From the NCBI GenBank assembly GCA_035610365.1, contig CM069432.1, positions 71,552,520 through 71,616,519 on the forward strand: a DNA stretch of 64,000 bases, read 5' to 3'. Source of the stretch: Aquatica leii. Its lineage: Eukaryota > Arthropoda > Insecta > Coleoptera > Lampyridae. Under the pieces are notes generated by a model that was not told where the DNA came from, made no database searches, and saw only the letters and a program-made list of their open reading frames with translations. Below are positions 22,718 through 34,645 of this stretch, in pieces. Every line of letters begins with the position of its first letter. Position 1 is the first letter of the stretch. A program made the position numbers and the translations under genes.

Positions 22718-25500
22718 TAGTTCGTGATTAGAAAAATTTTATAGCTCATCAATTCAAACTGGTTGTTTTTAGAACTTCATAGTCCATAATAAGCAAAAAA
22801 ATAAACACCCAAAAAAGCCAAAAACTATCATGGCTTTACTAATAATGTTAGTTATTTTTAGACAGTTTTAGTCAGTCTGCATTTAGACACGAATAATTCT
22901 TTTTTATTTAGAATTTTATTTTTAAAATTTTGTATTTAAATTTTTTTATAAAAAATGGAAAAACTGAAAAAAAAATATGTATGTTTTTTTTGTTAATGCT
23001 TAGCTTATTTTCTAAAACAATTAATTGTATGTACATGTCAATTTAAACGTAAGCTATTTATTTAAAGTACTATTATTTAAATCAGCCGATAAATAATTTT
23101 AAACGTAAAATGTGTTTCTTTATTAGAACATTTAATTTTCATTAAGGTAAGACTATAAAATTATTAGTTAAAAGGAAACAATGAAAAGCACTACTAATTG
23201 TTTTGTCAAAGGTTATAATCAAGACAGCCATTTACAATTAGAACGTCTACTAAATTAAGAATCCAATAGGGAGCTAAATAATTTAACTTTGGAGCATCAG
23301 CATCAATTATTGTTTTCGTAATTATGGGAGTTTCGCAATACTTCAGTCGTTAAAATTAGTTTCTGTCTACGTTTATCCTTTAATTTAGTGAGATTATCGC
23401 ATTGCTGTAGTAAAACTGTGTATTTACTTAATTATTATTGCTAAAATGTAAAATTTTATCTGGACTTGAAAAATTTATAACGAGTTAAATTTTATTTGCA
23501 GTATTATTTTTAGCCAACATAATAGTTTTATTATTCCCTAGTGCGATTACTTTTTGAGAATTTATCTTTATGTTATACGATAATTTAGGTTTCGAAAAAA
23601 ATAATATAAAAAGTAGAAAATGCGTATAAAGAACCTAAATTATTTTATAATCGTTTCAATAATTGTTTGTCGTGCTGTTTTTTCGACCTTTACGGTATCG
23701 AGTCTTTTTTCTGCTCTTTGTTGTAGTTTAGTTTCCAAATAATACATTATTGTCGATAAATCCATTTTTTTCACAGTTATTTTTAGCAAGCTTTATTCCT
23801 GTTTGTATAATCATTTCGATTTAGTTAGAATAAGACAGAAATTCAATACGCTAATTAGAATTTAATTTTTATCTTATTTTATTTTTATAGGTATGCATAT
23901 TTGAGATTAAAGATTAAAACAATTAGTTATTTTATTTTATTTAAAAAATTTAAAATATATCAAAACTTTAGGTAATCAAAGCATTCTGTTTTTGATAAGA
24001 AGTACCGAAACAAAGTAGTCATCAAATATGTTTTTTTTATATAAAATTAGTCTGGTGGTAATTTATGTAACTAAAACAAAATTTATTTAAGATTATGTTT
24101 CTATTATAATATAAATGTCTTTGCAAACGTTAGGTTTAGTTGATTATTTAGCGGAAACGTTAGAAACAACTACATTATTAGGTTTCTTACTTATTTTATT
24201 GCGTTGCCACCTACCATTTAGTTTTTTTTTGATGAAATTTAATTTTTTCTATTTATTGTTAATCTCGTTTATTACGCATTTGCATCAATCTTACGGGAGA
24301 CCAACACCTTTTGTTTTTTCAAATCACTTTTACTATTTGAATAATGTTCCCATAAACGTTTTTTGAAATTTTCAACATGACGGTGCTCTCGCTCATAGAT
24401 CTTGACAATATGTGCAGTTGTTGAATGCCTGGTAATCAAACCAATGAATTGAAAAACCTGTAATATGGTCACCTAGGTCACCGGAGCTTATACCTTTAGC
24501 CTTTTGTATTTGGACCTACATTAAATATGGTTTTCACAAATTTACTTACTGATTTGATACAAAGAATCGCGACCCTGGTGTTTCACTGACTTTTTGTTTA
24601 ATGCGCGATATTGTAAACGGTCGTAGTAGGAGATTAATTAATAAAACGTGTGAGATTATGTATCCAAAATAATGGTTTTTGTAATAATTTTAAAAATAAA
24701 GAAGTTGCAGCAAGTTTTCGAATATAGCAATTTCCAGTTTATTCCAAATAACATACGGATAAACAGAAATGTGTTTATTTTGTCAATAAGATAGTAAGCA
24801 GGATAAGAAATTACACCTCTTTGTCTACTTAACCAACTTTCAATCTCTTATCGTTTCCGATATACCAATAGTGAGCATCTAAAAATAGCCACCCTGTATA
24901 AAGCAATTCAAAGATACTAGCAAAAACTTCTAGTTAATGCTTTAGAATCCACTTTTGTAACAATTTTAGAAATTACTACACGCATTTCACGAATTATATA
25001 ACTTTAATAGACTTCTGGATCCATTTTTGTCATAGAACCATATTTTTACTAAAGATAGTGTCTTGTTTGCTGTTGCCATAAACTCCACCTTCGTTTTAAC
25101 TTTTACTAAGATGATCAAGTTGTCGGGGAATGTTATCATAGTCGCCTCATCTGGAAGTGGTTTACTTAGCAAATCGTCGTAGACGCTGCTGAGGTAAATT
25201 ATAATAATAAATAAAAATAAAATTTTGTTAACAATGCGTTAACTACAAATTCAATATATTTTTTATGCCAACTTACGTCTTTACAGACTAAATCTATTAG
25301 TTTTCGTATTACTGTTTACGATCAACCGGGACAGAGCATCTATCTTAGCATTAGTTGATGATCTTTTATACTAAACTTTGTAATTATGTGCTTAAGAAAA
25401 CATTGTTTAATGTTGCATAATAGTAACTGACAGAGTTTTTGTAAAAGAAAGGAAAAATTTGAGAGATTTTACCTGTCGCGTTGAATATGGGTTTAATACC
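22718..25500. other. AT-rich region, mostly unassigned
   Basis: No gene recognised. At 24893-24901 the string CACCCTGTATA looks like another outward mariner-type end, but I could not find its partner. Confidence 0.4.
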
Positions 25501-25559
25501 ATTCTTACAAAGAATATCTGACTAAATAGATAAACTTGACAAGTCAAATCTTTCAAATT

Positions 25560-25915
25560 CTTCCTTCTCCCAAAGACAAATTTCTTACACTTTATTTAAA
25601 GCTGTATACTAAATTTCTTCTTCATGTGGTTTGGTCTATGTCGGTGAAACTAATCGTTCCGTCATTACACGTATTTTAGAACATATTCGTTGTATAAAGA
25701 AATGACATATTTTTAAATCTGACGTTGCTGAACATTATTTTACTACAGGCCATAATACAGATTTTGATAACACCTCGGTTAATGCGAAATCTCTATTTGT
25801 CTTCAATAGAAATGTCCGAGAAAGTATAGAAATCTTCAAACACCCCAATAAGTTTAATCATGGCAACGGTTTGAATTATTCTTTCTTTGATTCCTGGTTG
25901 TTACTGGTTTATTGA
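25560..25915 (+). pseudogene. Penelope-like element remnant: GIY-YIG endonuclease
   Basis: The plus strand encodes CGLVYVGETNRSVITRILEH (from about 25625), the core of a GIY-YIG nuclease as found at the C-terminus of Penelope-like retroelements: the second Tyr-Gly pair (VYVG), the catalytic Arg and the EH that follows. It continues, after one in-frame TGA at about 25702, with KSDVAEHYFTTGHNTDFDNT and NVRESIEIFKHPNKFNHGNG, which carries the conserved Glu of RESIEI. The linker before it (PSPKDK) sits where Penelope elements join RT to nuclease, but the RT itself was not recognised upstream. Confidence 0.85.
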
Positions 25916-28066
25916 AGATAAGCCTCTTTTTGAACGTAATTCAATCAGAACGAGCTCACACCAACCCAACGATACTTCTATAAATACAGAGATCATTTAT
26001 TCTTAAGTAACTTCTATAGAGCTCAGAATCTGGTTTGGTTTAAAAGTTGATTACCTAACTCTGTAGCGATTCTTTGTTAGATTATTGTTTACTTTTTTAA
26101 ATATTCAATTTATTTCACTCCTTGATAAGCCCTCTTATTAAAGTTAGCGGAACGTTGGCAACTTTGATTACAACATTAACACAGACCAAACCCAGATGTT
26201 CTAATGTTAACAAAAAAATATTTATAAAATTATTGCATAAGCTTCTTTATCAATATGAGATTATTTTTTCTGTGTATCAGAATAGACTTGTATCGTTTTT
26301 TATTGCCGTTAAGAAAAATATGACTACTGCAGAAACTTCAATTGGACTTTCATAATTATAAGGTAATAGGTAAATACTTTGTATAATGTGTTAAAAAATC
26401 GTCTAATGAATATCTTTCTTTTAATTAAATTAACGTTTTATTGCATCCTTGTGATCATGAATGTGTAACGTTATTATTGAACAAACCATACGGAGGTGTG
26501 GCTATGCTTATTAAATTGTTTAACAAAAGCTAATATTAAATAATTTATGGTAAAAAATGTTTTAGCTTAGTATCACAGGATGAGCATAATGCATTTTGAA
26601 TGGTTTTTACTTTCAACGAAAGTTTTTAAATGTTTTTTTTATTGTGAAAACACAATATTCAATTTCCTATTGTAAAAAATATAGATTTATACAATAATAA
26701 TTGTTTGTGCTAATCTATGTAAATAACTTCTTGTGCTGCCAACATCGCAAACGTCAATATTTGTTCGTTAGTGTAGTTACGTAATGGGCGGAAAAATCTC
26801 TAGTGTGGCAAAAAAAAAACTAGAAATTCACTGGCATTGATTGTTTGCTGAATTTCGTTTCTGTTTGATCACACGTTTTACTAAATTATTATAATATTCT
26901 TTTAATTTTTACAATTGAATTATTTCCAATCTATAGTTACTTACATGTTTTAAACTTAAAATGCTGTACACATTATGTTTACTTACACAATCAATAATCA
27001 TGCATCAGCGTAATGGCTATAGTCAAATTTTAATTTCTATTCAATAATGATGTTGCCTCTTCAGAATATCTCCAACTGTCAAATTTCACCGTGTTAGAGA
27101 TATCAACGAATATACTTATGTTTTGAACAGAAACATAGTTGTTAACGATTTCTCTTCTTTATCGAGAATGGATTCGATTTTGACGAAATGAAAAATTAAA
27201 TCGTCCATTAAGTAGAATTTGAAGTGTTATAAATTTGGTTTATTTTTTGACAAGTGCATTTACGGCATTGCATTACGACTATTTCTATAATCTATATTCG
27301 TGTAACAGAATGAAGATGTACATATGTGTGCGATATATCCTTTTTCAATATATTTGCATTCATCATAATCGAGGTTGTAGGAAGTTAAGTTTACAGGTAT
27401 TTTATTTGAAGCGCCGTTACACAGAAAGAATTATAGTACGTAATATCATTGTCTAAATATATTAGTCAGTTAACGAGATAGGGACAAAGTGAGTTTGTCG
27501 GATAACATAACATAACATGACACTGCCTGTTTCAAATTCAAGTTACTAAAATCAAACACAAATATATACAATTTTTGAATATTGCTATGCAACATAAGGT
27601 CACAGTATAAATAACAATTAGTAGAGACAGTTCGCCGAAATTTGCTCGCAGTTTTTCTACAGGCATGACATGGAGGTGGCGGTACTTTTTGCATTCTCCG
27701 ATAGTGCAATTATCAAATAGCGGGATTACAAATGTTTAAAGCTTCTGAAGTTCACAATTTTGTATCGCGCTTAATTTTGTAGAAACTACAAGATTGCCAC
27801 CTTTTTTTCTCAAAAAAAGTTTTTACAAAAGCTTGAGAAGTAATTTATATAAAAACTACAGCGTAAAAGACAACCCTAAAGTTACCCTTAATTTTTACAA
27901 CGATTTCTAATAAAACTAAAGAACCGTACTTTACGAAAAAAAAGAACAACAATCGCAGCTTTTTATTACAGTTATATATTTGTTTCTGTCCATCTTATTT
28001 TTTTTCTTTTGATTCTCAAAGATACTTGTGCGCACTCATTATTAACGTTTTTAAATTTATAATACT
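25916..28066. other. AT-rich region, no gene supported
   Basis: Short open frames only (up to 79 codons), none with recognisable motifs. Confidence 0.45.
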
Positions 28067-28742
28067 ACTAGCTGTACCCTGCCACGCTTCGCAGTGGCAC
28101 ATTGTGATTGAATGGTTGACATTTAATGTAATTATATTTATATACATTAAAAGTGAGGTTAATCCAAAATAAATAATATAATTACGTCCACGTGTTAGAT
28201 GTAATAAAAAAGATATAAAACCACTCACTTCTGTTAGAAATTCACTTGAATTATAATAAGTCCTTTTATTTTGCCTGTCAGTTAATAATATTTTTACTGT
28301 TCATCTTTGATATAAAATATAACCTCTACTTTACGATTTGGTAAAAGCCACAGTTCGATCACAACACTATCACACCAAAAATTTTTGATTTAAGTGAATA
28401 TTTAATTCAGATTGTATAATAATCAGAATCAGATGCAAATTTTTTTGTAAATAAACAATGTAATTGGGAACGAAATTGTTTCTCATGTGACTGCGTCATT
28501 ATTATTTCGGTTGTCAGCGAGTGTTTTCCTAGCTTATGGCAGATGACGCGGTCACTGGTAAACAACTGATTATTTAAAATTATTTTCTCGCGGTCGCAGA
28601 TATGTAACTGATGCAAAAAATATATAAAAACAATCCTTGATGCGGATTTTATATCATGTTAAAATTTCAACTCAATCGGTGCAGAACTTTTTGAGTTTTT
28701 GAAGCGTACACAAACCAACATAACATTTTTATATATATAGAT
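28067..28742 (+). repeat. Interspersed non-autonomous repeat with 'CTAGCTGTACCCTGCC' head
   Basis: The head ACTAGCTGTACCCTGCCACG and the tail (TCGGTGCAGAACTTTTTGAG ... AAGCGTACACAAACCAACAT ... TTTTTATATATATAGAT) are a pair I recognise from widespread insect interspersed repeats that end in an AT/TAGA-rich tail. No protein is encoded. Family name, internal make-up and target duplication were not resolved; the middle (about 28400-28620) may be a separate insertion. Confidence 0.6.
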
Positions 28743-29007
28743 AAAATTAAATCATTCCAATTTCCAAACACGTTTGTTTCACTACTACTAATATTATATT
28801 ACACCATTGTAAGCCAAAATTACTTTTTCTTAGTACAAAAGGTAGATACAGGGGTAGGTACTACAAAATGCAAAGTTGTTTTAGCTCTTACTTTGAATGC
28901 TGTACTTACTGCAGTGTACTTTATTTTACTTACGTGATTCTATTGTTATTATTATTATTGTTGTTAGTTGTTTTAATTTTAGTGTAGTTTATAATAGTTA
29001 TTTAAAT
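28743..29007. other. Short spacer before THAP9-like pseudogene 1
   Basis: May include the promoter or 5' end of the following transposon; no terminal repeat found. Confidence 0.35.
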
Positions 29008-30912
29008 ATGGGAAAACGGGATAGATATAGCAATGTTTGTCCGGTGAAAAACTGTAAAACCACTTCTCAAACCCCCGGTGCTAGTTTATTTTGATCTCAA
29101 GGATGTAATTTATAAAATCAATATATTTAGATGTTGATGATTCATATTTTTTGCGAATTAACTAATACTATGTGTATTCATGTAAATAATGTAGGTGCAA
29201 AGCTTGTATAAATGCATGTGGATGCCAGTATTTACTGCAATTAGTTCCCTGTTTATATTTATCAATGTATCGGGTATGTATGTTGATGAAAACACCTTTG
29301 TTATATTTACCAGGTAAAGTTTTTGAATACGTAATGAAGACAAAAGAAAACATTTTTATCGTTTTAGGTCAACCAGAGTTGTTACAGAATGTAACAAAAA
29401 TTCCCAGTAACTGTAGAAGCACCCTTTGAACCTCAGCCTGGTCTTTCTGGTTTACAACAACCCGTACAGGTCAAAGCAATAAGTGAATTATCTCCATGTG
29501 AATTTGACTTTTTGGATTCTACAATCAGTGTCACCATGTCGAGAAATTGGCACAAGTAAGTAAGTGCTACAAACACAAAATAAGAGTATCAAAAACAAAG
29601 CAATCAAATTTTTAACAGTAGAATGTTCTAAGTTTGTAAAAATGCAGGCCAATACACAAAAAAAATCACTTCATCGTAAGTTTTTACAAACTAGCTTAAA
29701 CATTTATTTTATGGGACCAAAAGCATATAAAAATATTTCAAAAATGTTTGTGTTACTCACCAAAAGAACATTAAATAGAATGACCGACCACGTTAATTTT
29801 AAACCTGGTTTCAATGCGGTTTTTTTGGAAGTAGTTAAAAATAAAGTAAATAGTTTTAATGAAATAGATAGGAATTGTTGTGTGTTTAGATGAAATAGTA
29901 ATCAAGTCTCATTTATTTTATATTATAAACAAAGATGAAGTATTAAGATTTGAGGACTACGGACAAGGTAAAACATTTACTGATTTTAATGGTAAAGAGA
30001 TTATATTTAAATTAGAAGCAGCCATTTGAATGCTTTTTTGTTCACAATACACGTGGCTCTACAAAATTAAAACATAACTAAAACCAGTACAATCATGTAA
30101 AAAAGCATCGGCTTAAATGTTAAACTTTGAGTTAATGATATGGGTGCTAGTAACATTGTAGCGTCAAATCTTTTAAGAATAAGTGAAGATAATCTATTTT
30201 TTCGATTGTTTATTTATTTAATGTACCACATATTATAAAAGCTATGAGGATCAATCTTATAGCAAATGTGTTTCATTTTGATTGAAAGGAGACATCGTGG
30301 GATTTTATTGTACAATTTTACAATTGTGACAAAGAATTATTTACGCGGTTGGCACCTAACTAATGCTCATATTTATCCGTCAAGCATGGAAAAAATGAGA
30401 GTCTGCTTAGCTACTCAAGTGTTAACTGCAACAGTTTTCGTTGCGTTAACTACATATGTGTCTCTTAACAAATTGCCATTAGGAGCGACACCAACTATAG
30501 CATTTATTGAATTTTGTGACAAACTGTTCGATATTTTAAATTCTTCTACAACGAGCAATTGTAAAGAGCACAATCGCGCTTTTAAAGAAATGGAATACAA
30601 AATAAACATCCTCAATGATTGCTTTGTTCTCTTACAGAAACTTAAGGTGTTTAATAAGAGTAGAAAAGACATAACAAATACACTAAATTTATTCGGTTTT
30701 TGCAGATAATTAAATGAACGCTTGTGTTGTGGGAAATGTTAAGTTCTTTAAGTTTTAAATATTTGCTCACCACACGATATTGTCAAGATGCTTTAGAAAA
30801 TTTCTTTGGTTCCGTCAAAGTGAAAAAGTGGAAAATGTGCGAATCCAACGCCTATTCAATTTCAAAGAGGATGCGAATTATTAAGAAGCTTTGTGAACAC
30901 ATACATTGCTAG
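29008..30912 (+). pseudogene. P-superfamily (THAP9-like) transposase, pseudogene 1
   Basis: Starts with an ATG at 29008 and a THAP zinc-finger beginning (CPVKNCKTTS; the two first Cys ligands). The rest of the finger is lost or lies in another exon. A linker piece at 29405-29557 (PVTVEAPFEPQPGLSG) is open. The transposase body follows: KFLTVECSKFV, FMGPKAYKNISKMFVLLTKR, FNEIDRNCC then CVCLDEIVIKSHLFY across a frameshift (first catalytic Asp), RFEDYGQGKTF, then a VNDMGASN piece where THAP9/P elements have SDMGTNN (second Asp), VPHIIKAMRINLIANVFHF, LTNAHIYPSSMEKMRVCLAT, and RYCQDALENFFGSV near the end (the catalytic Glu block). Many frameshifts and stops. It is clearly a different lineage from the copy at 43-46 kb. 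Confidence 0.85.
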
Positions 30913-31407
30913 TAGTATATCTCAACTTTATGAACTATGTATCTGATATGTATTTGTTATGCTTATGGTCTTTGTTAAATGTTAAGATAAATATAAATTT
31001 AGTAATGAAATTATTTTTTTCATTATAATTTTAAACAATCAAAATTGTTTGTATTGTACCCAAGTACTGCATTTGTAAATCCTTGATGTTTCGTTATCAT
31101 AGAAGATGTAAATACAAAAGAATTCCAAATATAACCTAAATTGTCAGAAACAATAGATTAACGACCGCCATATTCTTATGTGTGCAAACTAGCGTATACG
31201 TTCTCAATTTTTTCGCGCGGGAAACTACTGAGTGTCCCTTATGGTTGTTATTATGTGGTTAAATCGAATGAAATCGTTATTCAACAAAGGTAAAAGTTAA
31301 AAATTACAATTTTGCTACACTTATTTCTTGATATTTTAGGTATACGAGCCCAGGCGCATAGGAATTGGACCAAAGCAAATGTGCAGCACATTTTTATCAG
31401 AATAAAT
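30913..31407. other. Spacer, no gene seen
   Basis: May contain the 3' end of the THAP9-like transposon; no terminal repeat identified. Confidence 0.35.
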
Positions 31408-34196
31408 AGTAAATTACGGACCATTTGCATTAATTAAGTTTCCTAATGTTGTGGAAACCACGAATAAAAGTAAATTGTTCTAAAAACTGTAATTTTTTTC
31501 TCAACGATTTGCTGACAATAAAAATAAAAGCAAATATAAAACAATGTTAGCGAATAAGGCGTAGTGATTGTGCTTAAATCAAGTAGCTATTCTGCACATT
31601 TTGACTTTTTTATAAGAAACTATAGCGATCGCAATTTTTTTTACAAAAAATTTTTTTGCAAAATTTTACGTTTCAAGGTCTCTTGAATTAGTGCGCTGTA
31701 TTTTTGACAAAAAAGTTTGAGTGTCTGTGTGTGTGTGTGTGTAACGTTGTACCATTGAGTTATTATAAAAAGAGATAACATAAAGCATCTATTTTCTATG
31801 TGCAAAGTGTAACTACTGGGCGTGGCTTAGTCTACTATCAAGATGGAAACCTTGCCAGGCCCGGATTACTTAAAAATTAAAGCTTTAACATTAATTGTAT
31901 AAATTTTTCAAATCAATTTGTATGTTAATAAACAAAATTAAAATAAGTTATCAAATTACTTGAATTTATGTTTAGAAAAAAAGTGTAACTGTTATAATTT
32001 CAGACGTATAATCATAATTCTAAAGTTCAAATACTGTAATTTCTTAAAAAAATTATTAAACTGAAGATTCGTGGTTTTACGCAATTAGGCAATTATTAAC
32101 TTTATTAGTCTAAAGTAAGACATTTTTTTTTAGATTATAGCTAATTTAGTAAAAAATATTATAAAATTTCTTAATAATGTGCAACATTTCAAATGAAAAC
32201 GGTAATCTAACATTTAAATTTTATTAAAATAGATTTTTAATAACCAAACTAAGAAAAAATTAATCGGGGTGTCAATTTATAAATTTCTATACCTTATTAT
32301 TTACACTTTTTCTACTATTTACTACGTAAAACACACAGAACAATTATGTTTTATATGTTTTTAATTACAAACTAAAAAAACATATCAGGAAACACAAAAA
32401 ATCACTATAAAACTTTGAAAAAAGTCAACTACTGATAGTTGACATTAGAATCACACAAATGTATCATCAATATGGCGGTAGTGGTGTCATTTTAGAATAC
32501 AAATCACGGCCTCCCTATATTATAACCCAATGCGTTGTAACCATGATAACTCTTGAACCAAAAGTCCTAGTAACTTGAAATTTGGTATGGAGCTGGCTTT
32601 TGATATTATCTCAGATGGAATTGTTAAAGAAATCGGAAGTAAGCGTATCCGCCATTTTGAACAGTATTTCTTATATAATTTTATACGTATGTAAATTCTT
32701 GAAATTATTTTTACAGTTTCTTATAGAGATAATTCTTCCTAACAATTTAATCAAACAAAAAATGTCTAACATTAACAGTTTATAAGATGTTTGATTTATA
32801 ATTTAAAATGAATTCTAAATATAACCTAGGTTCGAATTCTGTCTGCGACAATTTTATTTTTAGAAAAAAACTTCATATTTTGAAGGAAAGGCAAGATACG
32901 TCCAAATAACGATTTTTACTGATTTACTAAAGGGGAAAGCAATATCGAGGCGCACAAATATAGGAGTTACTTAATATGACAACATAACCTCAACATATTT
33001 CGGTTATGTCTTAATGAAATCAAGGAAAAAAAATTCAAAAAAATTATAGCATGCTAGGAAGTCAATACAAACGTGTACATATCACTTCAAAGTGGGTAAG
33101 ACGAAAAAATGTTTGAATTAAAATTGTCTCATGTGTAATACTTAGTACTTTTACTATTATTTCTTTTAAGCAAATAAAATTATAAAGTTTTCTGAATTCT
33201 CTATATTCTTTTGACTTGAATGTTTTTCTTCAATTTGAAAATAAAAAATATGTAGAAATTCCCTATAGGAAAGTCGTGTGGTCACCACACCAGTTTTTTT
33301 CAAGTACGCTAGATAATACATAAAAATAACGTATTTACATGTTTAAATGAAGGTAGTGTTGCGTAATTCAACTAATGAAAAACACCTTAAAATAAAATTA
33401 ATATGCAAAACAAGAATTTTGTAATTTTTGGCTAGTAAACAGGCCAATTAAACTAGTTTTTAAAATACCCGCCCAAACATTAATAGAAAACCGCTACTGA
33501 AAATTACTTTATTGAATTGAATTTCGTGTAAAACCACACTCATCTGAAAATCATGTTTTGGCAATAAAGTCAAGGTCTAAAGCTGCTTGTTGCTGCAACT
33601 ACTCACGAAACTCATGTCGCGGTTCAAAATCATCGTCGGATAACTGTTAGATTTGTTGAAGAAGTAAGCATAAAAACAATAATTGTTTACACGATGTACT
33701 GTAATATGGAACCTTGTGGCCGATCGTCTAGAATTTGCAATACCTGCACATACATTGAAGACAAACCAATATTTAAGTTTTGATTTTAAGGAAAAAATTA
33801 ATTTTTTCCCGCTGCTAATACATAAGATGGTCTTTTTCGACCTCAGCATTCGTAGGTAGAAAAAACACCTCCAGTTTCTCTAAGTGTTTGTACACACGCC
33901 AAAAAAAAGTTTATCGAAGACAATTGTCTATTAGGATATAGCTCAAAACGCAATCTACGTGTGGTGCGGAGGTTATAAGTACACTCACTGTACATTAAAC
34001 CAAAATATAATGTATTATGCAATCGGACATAGTACAGATAAAATTTAAACTAAATATTATGAAGTACGAGTACGTTTACACGAAGAACTTAGCATCAACG
34101 AAGAATTCTGTGAAAAAAATCAAGGCAGAAATGAAGCAGATTGTCGAATTCAGTTCTAAGAAAGTTGAATCTTGCATTTATTAAGTCTTTTTGGTC
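31408..34196 (-). mobile_element. Tc1/mariner-like element, copy B, split by an insertion
   Basis: The left part, 31408-31604, aligns with 20270-20465 of copy A (shared CGATTTGCTGACA...). The alignment resumes at 33292 (CAAGTACGCTAGATAATAC against CAAGTACACTAGATAATAC in copy A at about 20466) and runs to about 34196. Both outer ends are lost. The 1.7 kb in between is an inserted repeat. No usable reading frame is left. Confidence 0.8.
31605..33291. repeat. Repeat inserted in mariner copy B (family R1)
   Basis: The DNA between the two halves of copy B. It starts with a CTATAGCGATCGCA stretch and a (TG)n run (about 31722-31741), and includes a segment (about 32520-33000) that recurs, inverted, at 39540-39960 and 47100-47620: GTAACTTGAAATTTGGTATG, AGCTGGCTTTT, GGTTCGAATTCTGTCTGCGA and TAAAGGGGAAAGCAATATCG. 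No coding capacity was found. The GGTTCGAATTC part looks like a Pol III B box, so a tRNA-derived non-autonomous origin is possible but unproven. Confidence 0.6.
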
Positions 34197-34464
34197 ATAA
34201 TTACTGATTTTGATCAAATACAAATTTTTAGATTTTGAGAATATGAATTTTTTACAATGCTTCTAACGAACAAGCTTTTCAGATAACTCTGCAAATCATG
34301 TTAAATCTTTTTTCTTTTTTAGGATAATCAAATTGATTCTCTGTCGATTCCTCTTTCCGTTATATACGCCTCTTCCTTGATTAATTGACTTTGACAGTGT
34401 GGACGGCGTGGTGTATTTTTTCCTTTTCGATCTCTATGACTTTTCTGACAAATTTCTTAGTATT
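34197..34464. other. Spacer with one GC-richer patch
   Basis: Around 34390-34440 the minus strand is briefly open, without a recognisable match. Confidence 0.3.
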
Positions 34465-34472
34465 GTATACAG

Positions 34473-34629
34473 CAGGGATTTCCAACACGCGGCCCGCGGC
34501 TTTCCTGCATGCGGCCCGCTGCTTTCATTAATAGTAGCTTTATAAATATATACCTGTGCGGATGCGGCCCCCTATTTACTCCATGAATCTAATGGCGGCC
34601 CTCGGTCACTCATAAGTTGGAAACCCCTG
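34473..34629. mobile_element. hAT MITE, 157 bp, with 8-bp target duplication
   Basis: Ends CAGGGATTTCCAAC and GTTGGAAACCCCTG are inverted repeats of the classic hAT type (CAG...CTG). The 8-bp sequence GTATACAG lies directly before (34465-34472) and directly after (34630-34637), a perfect hAT-size target duplication. A third GTATACAG follows at 34638-34645. The body is GC-rich (GCGGCCCGC repeated) and encodes nothing, so it depends on a transposase in trans. The intact ends and duplication suggest a fairly recent insertion. Confidence 0.95.
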
Positions 34630-34645
34630 GTATACAGGTATACAG

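Noticed and set aside
24115..24366. 83-codon plus frame
   Set aside because: Low-complexity, Phe/Leu-rich translation of AT-rich DNA with no motif; similar chance frames occur across the window.
24890..24905. Second complete mariner-type element ending at CACCCTGTATA
   Set aside because: No inverted partner end or transposase with a convincing match was found to its left.
31722..31743. (TG)n run as an independent feature
   Set aside because: A (CA)n run occurs at the matching place of another copy of the same repeat (47566-47577), so it is part of that family.
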